DNA of 64,000 bases from Acanthosepion pharaonis (GCA_903632075.3 CAHIKZ030000839.1:170001-234000); one strand, 5' to 3'; positions 21,029-30,459 are shown, counted from the stretch's first letter. Numbers and translations: made by a program. The notes: generated by a model from the letters alone, not told the origin.

Positions 21029-21508
21029 CTTACTGTTAAATATAACAGACAACAAATGTCACTTATGTTTGATCATGAGCCATTCTAAACAGTATAGTTG
21101 CTTTAATTTCAAACTAGTCACAACACATTACATTGCATCAAGACATATGTTTCTGTTGTTAATATTTCAGCCTCTCGCATAGTATGACGTCATAGAACTG
21201 CATCGTAAAATTTATCACCTGCGTCTGCTATGCCACAAACGTTATCGTCGCATAGCAAACTTCTATGTCAACATAACAGAATATCATCTTCGATGGTGAA
21301 TATCTTTGTTTAAATGTCCATATAACCACTCTGAAGATGGGTCATGTGACCAGAAAGATTAGATCAAGGAACAGCATATTAAAAAATCTCCAAATGTTGG
21401 AAAATCTTTGACTTTATTTTCTCCCAAAATTAAAGCAACTATACGAAGTTTAGGACGGTTCATGATCAAACATAATAAACATTCGCTTCTGTTATATTTA
21501 ACAATATG
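21029..21508. mobile_element. Inverted-repeat element between TA arrays (MITE-like)
   Basis: 21029-21110 and 21425-21508 are inverted copies of each other: ACTGTTAAATATAACAG versus CTGTTATATTTAACAATA, ATGTTTGATCATGA versus TCATGATCAAACAT, and ATAGTTGCTTTAATTT versus AAATTAAAGCAACTATA. The 315-bp interior has no long frame. TA arrays on both sides fit a TA-targeting transposon, but the exact ends cannot be fixed. Confidence 0.65.
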
Positions 21509-21550
21509 TTTGAATAAATATCTGCTGCCCCAATACATTAAATTCAAGTT

Positions 21551-21575
21551 TATATATATATATATATATATATAT
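21551..21575. repeat. (TA)n microsatellite
   Basis: A short TA run. Confidence 0.85.
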
Positions 21576-21738
21576 TATTTCCCCTCCCCTCGTTACAAGT
21601 ATATATACTTGTTTGTCATTTTAGTGTTTCCCCCTTTTTTGCTCTTCATTGTCGTTAATATTTTTTTTCGCTGATCCAACGATTGTCTCCTGATGAGATG
21701 TTTTTAAAACTATATATAAATTTTGTAACACCTAATAA

Positions 21739-21740
<2 letters not shown>

Positions 21741-21800
<60 letters not shown>
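21741..21800. repeat. (TA)n microsatellite
   Basis: About 60 bp of TA. Confidence 0.95.
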
Positions 21801-21802
<2 letters not shown>

Positions 21803-21894
21803 GGTCAGAGTTGAATCAGACCCAGAAACAGTAGTATTAAAAAGTGTTCAGTACACGCCAAAAAAAAAAAAAAATTAAAATCAGGAGGTCAATT

Positions 21895-21944
21895 AAAATA
21901 CGCGATCTTGGTTTCGACCTGTTGATCTCTTCGGGCGATATTTT
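21895..21944 (-). ncRNA. Hammerhead-like sequence with a 9-bp stem I
   Basis: The minus strand reads AAAATATCGC, CCGAAGA, GATC-AACA-GGTC, GAAAC, CAAGATC, GCGTATTTT. Stem I pairs CGC/GCG plus AAAATA/TATTTT with one unpaired base. Stem II is GATC/GGTC without the extra base seen in the other copies. Position 4 of the core is C instead of U, and stem III is reduced to one or two pairs. It looks like a decayed hammerhead. Confidence 0.45.
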
Positions 21945-21959
21945 AAAAAATGACCACCT

Positions 21960-22240
21960 TAACGCTTTATTTTAAAAAACACAAAAAACCCCACAAAGAA
22001 CGTTAAATAATTATTTTTCAAAAATAAATTAGCAGGCGCATGACGATCGAAAAACATGACATTGAGTGTAATAGAAAGGAAGGGAGTCTGGGGAAGAAAG
22101 AAGAAGAAGAAGAAAAAAAGTAGGGTGAAGAAAAGAAAAGAAAAAAAGAAGAAAAAGAACGGGTATGTAAGTGTGTTTAAAATGTATACAGCAAAGAAGA
22201 AGAAGAAAAGCAAATATGTAACTCAAATGTAAGGGAGGAA
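21960..22240. other. Purine-rich (GAA)n-like stretch
   Basis: 22075-22205 is rich in AAGAAGAAG on the + strand. Frames on the minus strand are Phe/Leu-only artefacts. Confidence 0.7.
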
Positions 22241-22369
22241 AGGGAGTCGAGCGTAACAGTGGGGTTTCAAATTAGATTTTTTTTATCTGGCCTCATATTT
22301 CCTTATTAATTTTTTTTTTTTTATACGAGGGCAAAGATTTAAAATTTCAGATTTTTGGTTTAAAAGATC

Positions 22370-22690
22370 TTTTGGATCCAGAAATGTCAGAATCGCTAAT
22401 TTCTGATGTTGGCATAGTTTGCAAATGCAGGTTTAATTGTTATATGATTTTTACCTTTTTTATAATTTTCCACCTTACGGCCGGGTCACTTTTATTTTTA
22501 TCTTTTAAATACCACATGTTGCTGGATAGTTTGGTGGGGTATCTAAGGTTTGGTAGCTTAAAAGATAACATATGGTTGAACCATCTATGCTTGAAAGGAC
22601 CTTCAGTACAGCCAATATACATTTTTATTTGACTGTTAATATTAGTTTTATAAATTATAGATTCCGTTTTTAGATTTAATGTTTATCTAA
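22370..22690 (-). pseudogene. PLE-C GIY-YIG endonuclease fragment
   Basis: Minus-strand frame: NLKTESIIYKTNI, QIKMYIGCTEGPFKHRWFNH, then SFKLPNLRYPTKLSSNMWYL and VRWKIIKK. This is the IY...YIG.TE.PFK.R..NH..SF...TELS..IW.LK pattern of a third PLE family, distinct from PLE-A and PLE-B. The knuckle upstream is lost and the 3' side decays. An intact copy would nick DNA for target-primed reverse transcription. Confidence 0.8.
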
Positions 22691-22794
22691 TTTTGTTTCT
22701 ACAGTAACATAAACTAGTGTTATTTTGTTGCACGTTAGTTTTGATGTTTCGGGTAATTTGTCTTTTTTATTATTGTATATTGTATTATTGAATA

Positions 22795-23497
22795 CTAGCA
22801 GTAGAGCCCGGCGTTGCCCGGGGATGTAACAGTAAGAGATAGATCAAGTATCGACCATCATAAAGACCGAAAAATAAAATTGACAAAGATTATTGTTTAA
22901 GGTTGACGGACACGCATGTCTTAATTAGTTTGTTTTTTTTGTTTTGTTTTTTTTTCTTTTTACGAATTGGTCAAAACCAAACTCAAGCAAAAACATTGTT
23001 TTCAATCGTTATGAGTCTACCGATTGAATAGAATTATATTATAAACAATTGTCTTGTAAATGGAATTTTTAAAGCATTCTGAATGTAAAAATAAAGAAAA
23101 AAGTGTGCAAGACAATAAGAAACACTACCTGCCAAATAAAAAGTGAAGTTTTGTTGAAATCGGTTGAAAAATGTAGGAAATCCGATCCCATATATAAACG
23201 AACACACACACACACACACACACACACAACCTGGGTTTTATAATAAGTATAACTCGATATGAGTTGTCCCCCTTTTATTCTCGCGACAGCGATGCCTCTT
23301 AATCGTGTTTTCAAATTGATTTCATGCAAAAACAATTGTGTTTTTCCAATTTTTGGCGCTGTCAGAACCACCGCAAGGTAATTTTAGGTAGTCCTGTGAA
23401 GTTTTGTTGTAATCGGTTGAAAAATGTAGGAAATCCAATCCAATATATAAACGAACACACACACACACACACAATCTGCGTTTTATAATAAGTAAGA
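22795..23497 (-). mobile_element. Complete non-autonomous Helitron, 703 bp
   Basis: The minus strand begins TCTTACTTATTATAAAACGC after an A, and ends CCCGGGCAACGCCGGGC, TCTACTG, CTAG followed by T. TC at the 5' end, a GC hairpin (CCCGG..CCGGG) about 10 bases before a CTRR terminus, and insertion between A and T are the canonical Helitron signature. It contains an internal partial duplication around two (AC)n runs (23203-23229 and 23455-23472), each preceded by GTAGGAAATCC.ATCC. There is no Rep/helicase ORF. The truncated mate is at 4533-5165. Confidence 0.85.
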
Positions 23498-23639
23498 TCT
23501 TATGTAATTCTGAATTTTGGGGAAGTGTTTAGAAAGCAACTTCAAAAATAATTTGCCTATATTGCATTTCAAGTTAAAAAGAGGGTTAAACCAAATAATA
23601 TTATTTCTTAGCAATGGATTCACTCATGTCTTTCCACTT

Positions 23640-24425
23640 TATATCAGCTGAGAACGTTACCCCAAGAAGGCATAACGAGTCACTTTCTTGGAGGCTAGCA
23701 TCAACGACGCTGATGAATGCTGGACAATCTCCTTACAGATGATGAGGAGACTTGAAGCAAGAGAAACAAAGAATACTGAACTGTTATGTAATATCAGTCC
23801 TCCTATATGGCAGTGAATACTGGACAATCTCCTCAAAGATGAAGAAGAGGCTTGAAGCAAGAGAAACAAAGAATACTGAACTGTTATGTAATATCAGTCC
23901 TCCTATATGGCAGTGAATGCTGGACAATCTCCTCACAGATGAAGAAGAGACTTGAAGCAAGAGAAACAAAGAAAAGAATACTGAACTGTTATGTAATATC
24001 AGTCCTCCTATATGGCAGTGAATACTGGACAATCTCCTCAAAGATGAAGAAGAGGCTTGAAGCAACAGAAACAAAGAAATTATGGAGAGCCATGATCACC
24101 AACGACCTGAAGGAATCACGGCACGTAGAAGAAGATGAATGAGCTTGAGTAAATGGATGACCGAACAGCTTTTCGGATAGATAACAAAAACAAATTTTTA
24201 TTAAGAGTTACAAAGTAAAGGAAATTGTGGAGAGCCATGATCGCTTACATCCTGAAGGGACGCGGCACACAGAAGAAGAATGAGCTTGAGGAAATGGATG
24301 GCGGAACAAGGTTTGGGTGAGATAACAAAAAGACAAAATTTAAGAACTACAAAGGACAGGAAATTGTGGAGAGCCATGACCGCCAACGTCCTGACGGGAC
24401 AAAACAAATAGAAGCAAAAAAAAAA
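23640..24425 (+). pseudogene. RTE-like LINE C-terminal region with a 100-bp tandem array
   Basis: + frames read ILNCYVISVLLYGSECWTIS, SQMKKRLEARETK and LWRAMITNDLK. This matches the C-terminus of endonuclease/reverse-transcriptase LINEs. The GGACAATCTCCTC anchor occurs at 23722, 23822, 23922 and 24027, giving four units of about 100 bp (one with a 5-bp insertion). Two further 3'-end units with GTGGAGAGCCATGA follow, at about 24230 and 24368. No complete protein is possible. Confidence 0.8.
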
Positions 24426-24429
24426 AAAA

Positions 24430-24870
24430 GTCTAAATCATATAATGTACGAAAAAGTGGAATATGTTTGACTTTGTTCTTGTTCGTTTATATATTCCACG
24501 TATACGGTCGTTATTTTTCTTGTATGGAATTAGTCTGTGATGTATAAAGACATTGTCGAATTTTCACGTGTACTGTAAGAATTCCTTGTCTTCCTAACTG
24601 CCATTGGTTAACCGTTTACCTTGTTTCTAGAATAGAAGTCACCTTGTCTCGTCAATATAGAAAGGAAATCGAACTGCTTTCGTTAATAATTTATCAGACG
24701 TGATACGAAATTACAAACGACTGTTGGTCGTAATACACACAAAATAGACAAACGTTCTTTAACTGATTCAAAATATATGACCCGTTACAAGAATTTGCTC
24801 GTAGGGTAATGATTAATGACAAAAAATGGAAATCCTTATGATCAATTTTGGACTCCTATTTTATCTTATT
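24430..24870. other. Unassigned stretch
   Basis: Nothing recognised. Confidence 0.45.
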
Positions 24871-24874
24871 TTTG

Positions 24875-25270
24875 TTTATTCCGAGTAGTAGTAATAGTAG
24901 TTGTAGACATAATAGACTTTATCTGAAGTTTTAGATAAGACACTGTTATTATCATTAATGTTATGTAGTTTTACTTCAATGTTACATTTCTTGTTTGTTT
25001 ACGTCTAGTAGAAGTAGATATAGTAGTCGTTAAGTAATTTATTTTCTTCTTAAATATTGTCTTTATTATTAATTTTTATCTAATTTTGAATGTGTTTAAG
25101 TTTTATCTAATCCTGAATATGTTCCTTGTTTACACTTAGTAGAAGTAGACATAATAGTCGTTATCTGAATTTTTAGATGAAATATTTTATTATTATTAAT
25201 TTTGCTATATTCCTTTTTAATTTATTCGTCGTTTGCACTTAGAAAAATATACGCCATCGTCTTCTGAATT
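24875..25270. repeat. Diverged tandem repeat of about 115-125 bp
   Basis: Blocks like TAGTAGAAGTAGACATAATA, GTCGTTATCTGAA.TTTTAGA and TTGTTTACACTTAG recur about four times with heavy decay. Confidence 0.6.
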
Positions 25271-25334
25271 TTTTACCTGAGTAGTGTCAATGTTACACAT
25301 TTTTTTATTGGACTTTCTTTAACTTAATTTGTGT

Positions 25335-25665
25335 TATTTACACTATTTACATTGTTCGGATTGTTGTCCTCATCTTTATTGTCATATTCACGACGTTTCG
25401 GCCGCCGTACGCCCTGGCCTTCTTCAGGTGATATACGTTTAAATTTCGAACCGAACCCTTTATTTCGTTCACGGGGGTTGATTGTTCTAGTTCCATGTGC
25501 CACGTCTATTCTGGATGTCTTAGTTTTCAGTTATCTCCCTTTTGTGACTCACTTCTAACCTCTGCTGTAGCCAGGTATTGAACTCACAACTCTTTGGGTC
25601 AAGTCGGTGGATTACTTTAACCAACATTTGTATCCACTGGGCCATGTGTCCGTGGAGACACATAT
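25335..25665 (-). mobile_element. SINE-F copy
   Basis: On the minus strand the tRNA-type head is at about 25665-25575 (CCAGTGGATACAAATGTTGG and a GTGAGTTCAATACC B-box). The body follows, then CACCTGAAGAAGGCCAGGGC, GGCCGAAACGTCGTGAATAT and GATGAGGACAAC. The CAC/GTG and ATAT/ATAT pairs around the CTGAAGA..GAAA core make this the best-paired SINE-F copy. Confidence 0.85.
25380..25440 (-). ncRNA. Hammerhead-like motif in SINE-F
   Basis: Minus strand: ATATCAC, CTGAAGA, one A, GGCC..GGCC stem, GAAA, CGTC, GTGAATAT. Stem I is CAC/GTG plus ATAT/ATAT with one unpaired A. Stem III is AC/GU, self-complementary with no loop, and H17 is C. Such a minimal stem III would favour cleavage in a dimer. Confidence 0.45.
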
Positions 25666-25889
25666 CCCATTTGTGTAGATTTCTGTTACAACCCTCAGAT
25701 CGTTTTTATATTCTAAGACCGTTGAGTAACCTTAGGCAGTATAACTAGAAAATAAGAAATGAAATTCCGACATAACCTAAACACACATCTTCCCTTGACT
25801 GACTCTGCTGCCGGATACAATTACGCTTAAAAGAAAATAGTATTCATTATATGAAGTTGACTTTAAAAAATATGACATTTTAAATGAAA

Positions 25890-26175
25890 TTATTTACATT
25901 ATTCGGACTCTTGTCCTCATCTTTGTCGCCATATTTATCACAACGTTTCGGCCATTGTACGCTCCGGCCTTCTTCAGGTGGTTGGAATTTCGAACTGAAC
26001 CCTTTATTTCGCTCACTGGGGTAGACTGTTCTAGGTCCACGTGCCATGTTTAATGGATGTCAGTTATCAGTTATCTCCTGCTAATTTCCCTCTGAAAGTT
26101 CTCCACTGCCTTAACCAGATATTGAACTCACACTCTTTACCCACTCAATAGTCCGAATAATGTAAATAATGTACA
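25890..26175 (-). mobile_element. SINE-F copy
   Basis: Same order as the previous copy: GAGTGTGAGTTCAATATCTG head, GAACTTTCAGAGGGAAATTA, ATAAAGGGTTCAGTTCG, CACCTGAAGAAGGCCGGAGC, GGCCGAAACGTTGTGATAAA, ending GATGAGGACAAGAG and TAAATAAT. Confidence 0.85.
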
Positions 26176-26216
26176 TAATACCTTATCTCAGAAATATAGA
26201 TAGACTTTAAATGAAA

Positions 26217-26292
26217 TATATATATATATATTTAGGCAGCAATTTTTCATTGATGAATGTTTCATTAAATAATATAGACAAGTTTTGTCTAT
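26217..26292 (-). mobile_element. PLE-A 3'-end scrap with TA run
   Basis: The minus strand reads TTTAATGAAACATTCATCAA and AAATTGCTGCCTAAATATAT, the PLE-A terminus, in inverted orientation directly upstream of the PLE-D fragment. Confidence 0.7.
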
Positions 26293-26369
26293 TTTAAGTA
26301 AGTTCCTTTCATATTGTTACATTTGTTACATAAATTCCTGCACTTTAACAGCTGTCATCCCTTTAAATT

Positions 26370-27217
26370 AAAAAAAATCTATTGTATACAGCTCATTTCT
26401 AAGAATCAAACGCATATGCTCAGACCATTTAGATTTTCTATACAACATTAATAACTTAACAAAACAATTCCTAAAATGCAAATACCCAATAAAAATAATA
26501 AAAGAAACACTAAATAAAACTATCCTGATAAATCGTAACACACTTCTCACATACAAGAAAAGTAAAAACAACAATCGGATTCCCATGGTTTTTAACCACA
26601 ATCAATATTCGCACACACTTATTCACAATTTAAAAAATGATTACAAGAACCTCCAATTAGACAACAAGATCAAAAACATTTTCGATAAACCACCCATAAA
26701 TGCAAAGAAACAATCACCTAACCTATCAGCTATCCTCACCTTTACCAAATATCTAAACAATAGAAACCAATCAGGAAATTACAAATGTAACAAACCTCGT
26801 TGCTTAGTTTGCAAACATTTAATAATAGCTAATATATTTTCTGTACCCGACACCAATATCAGGATACAGCCACCTAACCTCACCTGCGATAGCCATTACG
26901 TAATCTATTATTTATTCTGCAACTTATGTCCTAATAGTGGATATATTGGTGAGTCTGGAAATAATTTTAGATTTCGTTTCAATAACCATAAACAAACAAT
27001 ACGTCAAAACAACCCTTATTCCCCCATAGCTAAACACTACAATCAATCAGGACACACATTAGAAAACTGCAAATGTTTATTGATAGATTCCGATTTTACT
27101 TCCACATTCACACGCAGAAAAAAAGAAACATATTGAATTTTAAAATTAAATACACATAAACTAGGGTTGAATAGGGACTTAAGTGTTTTAAATCTTTATA
27201 AATATTTCAATAGTTAA
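26370..27217 (+). pseudogene. PLE-D: RT C-terminus, zinc knuckle and GIY-YIG domain
   Basis: A long + frame runs from 26370 to a TGA at 27134. Before the Met at 26585 it reads SSFLRIKRICSDHLDFLY and FLKCKYPIKIIKETLNK, the end of a PLE reverse transcriptase. Counting from that Met, CNKPRCLVCKH (68-78) is the Cys/His knuckle, VIYYLFCNLC (106-115) and SGYIGESGNNFRFRFNNH (118-135) are the GIY-YIG core, and TRRKKETY (176-183) contains the expected catalytic Glu. PLEs normally have Trp right after ETY. Here the codon is TGA, and the same frame continues open to a TAA at 27215-27217 with ILKLNTHKLGLN-like sequence. So one nonsense change truncates an otherwise open copy. It is the least decayed PLE reading frame here, but is 5'-truncated. 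Confidence 0.85.
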
Positions 27218-27640
27218 GCAATTTTTTTTAGATATAGTAAAATTTTTTTTTTAAACAACATTTAAAATATTTATGACAGTTAGATTTAAGTTAGGAATAT
27301 CCGAACAGTGACGTTCCATATCACGTGACGTGCGCGTCTCGCGACGGACACTACTTGCTAACAAACAGTAATTTTAATTTATTTGTAACAAACAGTTATT
27401 TCTGATGAAAAATTGAGGACAATTTGAAATATCAAATATATATATATATAAATAAATACTTTCATAAAATAAAACATTATTATTTTTTAATTTGAAACTT
27501 TTTCTCTCTCTATATATATATATATATAGTACTGGTAATCGATCCGTTGTTATATAATCCGGGTGGATCCTAGTAGTATTAATTATTAAACCTATCCACA
27601 GAGAGCTCGATGTTTTTATTACAATAGAGGATATGTATTT
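27218..27640. other. PLE-D flank with short TA runs
   Basis: AT-rich, with TA runs at 27437-27450 and 27511-27528. It contains CACGTGACGTGCGCGTCTCG near 27320. No further feature was recognised. Confidence 0.45.
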
Positions 27641-27670
27641 TTTTACAGAAAAAAACAAAAATTACCTCAA

Positions 27671-27725
27671 CATAGGGATAGTCTATTTCAAGTCGGTCTG
27701 TACACAGCTATCATCAGCCCCTATG
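27671..27725 (-). ncRNA. Hammerhead-like ribozyme, left arm
   Basis: Minus strand: CATAGG, GG, CTGATGA, a stem II built on AGCTG..CGACT (one mismatch), T, GAAA, TAG-A-CTA, T, C, CCTATG. The core CUGAUGA and GAAA are exact. Stem III is AUAG/CUAU and position 17 is C. Stem I is CAUAGG/CCUAUG (6 bp), with two extra G between it and the core. The right arm has a differing but still paired stem I. Confidence 0.55.
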
Positions 27726-28231
27726 TGTCTGCCTCAGAGCATTGTTTTAAATTTATTTTCAATGTCAGTCCTTCTCTGGTAGACGCCTTGTTAATGAGAA
27801 GGGGCTTGTGTTAGCGACTGGTGGATGGCGTAAGGTATATTATCCCGGGGGAAGCGGTCTGGGGTTGGGGTTTATTTATGGCCAGAACTTTTCGTTGTTT
27901 GTAGTTTAATATCAGTTCCTACAATGTGGCGTTTCTTATACGGCCCCCGAGTGTGTTTTTCTGGGATTCGTAGTAAATAGTTTTTGTACCACAAAGGTCC
28001 AATATTATTAATAAATGATTGGGGGTAAACTTAAATCCTTTAAGATTAATGTAAATTAGTCGAACGATAGATTTATAGATTGTGGGTAATACCAAAGCAC
28101 ACAATGGAATAAATCATGCTGTCCAACACACTTATATGCATACATATCTTCTTACATACATATATGTACATTTGCATATGTATACATATAGGCCACTATA
28201 CGCACACGTACACCCCCACATATATACACGT

Positions 28232-28287
28232 GTATGGGGTTGATGATAACTGCCTAAAGACCGGCTTGAAATAGACTATTTCCATAC
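28232..28287 (+). ncRNA. Hammerhead-like ribozyme, right arm
   Basis: + strand: GTATGG, GG, TTGATGA, AACTG...CGGCT, T, GAAA, TAG-A-CTA, T, TT, CCATAC. Stem I is GUAUGG/CCAUAC. Compared with the left arm, four stem I pairs differ on both sides and pairing is kept. Position 3 is U rather than C, so activity is doubtful. Confidence 0.5.
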
Positions 28288-28313
28288 TCAGGTAATTTTT
28301 GTTTTTTTTGCTG

Positions 28314-28317
<4 letters not shown>

Positions 28318-28384
<67 letters not shown>
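28318..28384. repeat. (TA)n(TG)n microsatellite
   Basis: About 30 bp of TA followed by about 36 bp of TG. Confidence 0.95.
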
Positions 28385-28389
<5 letters not shown>

Positions 28390-28419
28390 TAATCCTAAAG
28401 GACCAGGAACTTCAAGATA

Positions 28420-28859
28420 AGAATGTTTTATTTACAAAACGCAGTCCACATGTAGACGATGCTATTATATTTGTATATAATACAAATATAATAGCAGTGT
28501 CTACATGTAAAATATGGATAAAAATAATGGAAGCCTTATTAATAAATAAAAAAAACTCAATAATATCATCTATGAACATGGCCATAATATCTTGACCGTG
28601 TTTTGAAAATGAAAACATTATATAAATACATGCATACAACAATCTATTTCTTGTTAACAGTTAATATACTTCAACCTTGAAAATGGTTAAATGTATAGCC
28701 GAAAGCGCTCGGATAAAAAGAACAATTGGAGAGTTTTTATATAATTTATCATATGACAAGAAAAAAATTATAAGATAACATGAGAAATTGTATAAAAAAC
28801 TAAATCAAAGCACCTTGTCCGTCGTATTCAATGAAATGTGCATGAAAGAAGGATTGCTG

Positions 28860-28860
<1 letters not shown>
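28420..28860 (+). pseudogene. PLE-A 3' part with a fold-back 5' junction
   Basis: From 28480 on, the + strand carries the endonuclease end (TNIIAVSTCK.WIKIMEALLI equivalent), the tail with GAAAATGGTTAAATGTATAG and CCGAAAGCGCTCGGATAAAA, and the terminus GAAAGAAGGATTGCTGC. It starts with an inverted duplication (28448-28476 versus 28480-28508). It is not functional. Confidence 0.8.
28448..28508. repeat. 29-bp fold-back at the PLE-A 5' junction
   Basis: 28448-28476 is the reverse complement of 28480-28508 at 27 of 29 positions, with a 3-nt loop. The right arm is element coding sequence and the left arm is its inverted copy. Confidence 0.85.

Positions 28861-28917
<57 letters not shown>
28861..28917. 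repeat. (AC)n(TA)n microsatellite at the PLE-A 3' end
   Basis: It starts directly after GGATTGCTGC, the PLE-A terminus. Confidence 0.95.
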
Positions 28918-28919
<2 letters not shown>

Positions 28920-29214
28920 TATTAATGTGAATAATCATTTATAGCAATTCATCGAGTCTAGAAGAATCAGCAACAGAATGCAGAAAAGCCCTGGACCGCC
29001 GTTTCATTTTATTTGGGATTCATCGTCATTTCTATCACTTGTATATCCTTGCTTGATCCAGCTTCTAATGACCTGGAGTGAGTGGCTCTTGAGGCACAAT
29101 ACGTTGGGTTCCATGTAGTTGGATGAGTATCACCACTGAAATTTAGTGAGTAGAGGTGCTATATCGAGTCTGATCAGTTTCTTCTTCGTCACCCAGGCCC
29201 GTTTCGCAACATAT
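28918..29214. other. Unassigned stretch
   Basis: Ordinary composition; nothing recognised. Confidence 0.4.
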
Positions 29215-29650
29215 TTGTTGATAATACAACATATTTGTTGATAATAGCAGTGTCTACATGTAAAAAAGGCTAAAAATAATGGAAGCCTTAGTAATTAAAA
29301 AAACAAAAAAAGACAAAAAACTACAACATTCAATAATATCAACTATGAACATGGACACAATATGTTGGTTGTGTTTTGAAAATAAAACATTCAATAATGC
29401 TAATTACATACATACAACAATCCATTTCGAGTTAACAGTAAATATAATTCATCTTTGATAATGGCTAAATGTATAGCCGAAAGCGCTTAGAAAAGTAAGA
29501 TATTTGGACAGTTTTTTGATAATTTATCTACGAAAAAGAAAAAATTTAAGATCATATGAGAAATTATATAAAAAAAAAACTTAATCAAAGCTATTTGTCT
29601 CTCATTTAATGAAACTTGCATGAAAAAAGGATTACAATCTAAAAATACAA
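29215..29650 (+). pseudogene. PLE-A 3' part, 5'-truncated
   Basis: It begins with a short direct duplication (ACATATTTGTTGATAATA twice), then AAAAAGGCTAAAAATAATGG (catalytic Glu region), the tail TTGATAATGGCTAAATGTAT with AGCCGAAAGCGCTTAG, and the end TGAAAAAAGGATTACAATCT. Frames are broken. Confidence 0.8.
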
Positions 29651-29673
29651 TATATATATATATATATATATAT
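29651..29673. repeat. (TA)n microsatellite at the PLE-A 3' end
   Basis: A TA run immediately after the PLE-A terminus. Confidence 0.9.
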
Positions 29674-29766
29674 TAAAAAAAAATTTTCATTTATCTGTTT
29701 TGGATAAGACTTGTTTTATGTCCATCATTTTCGTCGTGTTATAATGATTATGTTAATTGTATTTTT

Positions 29767-29825
29767 AATGAATATTGTCCTGAAGAAGGTTTTTAAACCG
29801 AAACGTCAGACGTCGACATTTCATT
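29767..29825 (+). ncRNA. Hammerhead-like ribozyme, most complete copy in the window
   Basis: Core CTGAAGA at 29780-29786, one unpaired A, stem II GGTTT/AAACC (29788-29799), GAAA at 29800-29803, stem III CGTC-A-GACG plus the A-U closing pair (29803-29813), and C at the cleavage position 29814. Stem I pairs TGTC (29776-29779) with GACA (29815-29818), then AATGA (29767-29771) with TCATT (29821-29825) across an internal loop. All three helices and the conserved core of a type I hammerhead are present. Departures are the extra A before stem II and the one-base stem III loop. The host element is unclear; the flanking sequence is not PLE-A. Confidence 0.6.
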
Positions 29826-29884
29826 TATATTAAAACAACATAATCGCATTTTAAGGATTTTTGTTTTGTTTTTCCAGATATTTT

Positions 29885-29888
<4 letters not shown>

Positions 29889-29940
<52 letters not shown>
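29889..29940. repeat. (TA)n microsatellite
   Basis: About 50 bp of TA, some 60 bp after the hammerhead-like sequence. Confidence 0.95.
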
Positions 29941-29942
<2 letters not shown>

Positions 29943-30139
29943 TGTAACAGTATAATTGTCCATCCCACAAAATGTTTGATATCTAAAAACCACTAAACTA
30001 ATTGAGTTTCTTTTTTACAGGTTTTCACATAAGACATCTTGACACCATTTGTCGTAAGAATCCCTGAAAAACCCTTTGAATTATTTAGCTAGAAAGAGAA
30101 CAGGTTAAAATCGTTTTGTGTCTGACCCATCAACTGAGC

Positions 30140-30420
30140 AATGGTGAGAGGAAAAAGATCATTCAGTAATGATACCAACATTCATACTCTGGCTTCCATC
30201 TCCAAAGCCCATTCAAGAACCATCAAGAGAACAGTAAATAAGTTTTAAAAAGAGGGAACAGTAGAGAGGTAAACTGGATCAGGAGGTGACAACAAGAAGA
30301 ATAAGGATCATCATTTCAACTTCGAGCTAAATACATTCTTATTATTCAAAGTAGAGTCCAACAGTATTATAAAAACCTTGGAGAATTTCAGTAAGATATC
30401 TTTAATCATTTCTAAGATAT
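30140..30420 (+). pseudogene. Tc1-like transposase N-terminal fragment
   Basis: The frame starts MVRGKRSFSNDTNIHTLASI, then SKAHSRTIKRTVNKF, stop, KEGTVER and GSGGDNKK. This resembles the helix-turn-helix DNA-binding region of Tc1/mariner transposases (a recognition helix S.RTI.RTV..FK..GT.ER..GSG). One or more stops interrupt it and there is no catalytic domain. Identification is by motif feel only. Confidence 0.4.
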
Positions 30421-30459
30421 AACAGTTCATAGCTTAATCTAACAACTGGACATATTGTA

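Larger units (their letters stand above)
27642..28316. mobile_element. Inverted-repeat element with a hammerhead-like sequence in each arm
   Basis: 27642-27725 (read on -) and 28232-28316 (read on +) are inverted copies sharing GATGATA, GACTTGAAATAGACTAT / GGCTTGAAATAGACTAT and CAGGTAATTTTTGTTTTTT / GAGGTAATTTTTGTTTTTT. The interior (27726-28231) has a minus frame (27919-28104) without a recognisable domain. Each arm reads outward. A (TA)n(TG)n array follows the right arm. The layout is like a PLE with inverted pseudo-LTR ends, but no PLE domain is visible, so the class is open. Confidence 0.65.
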
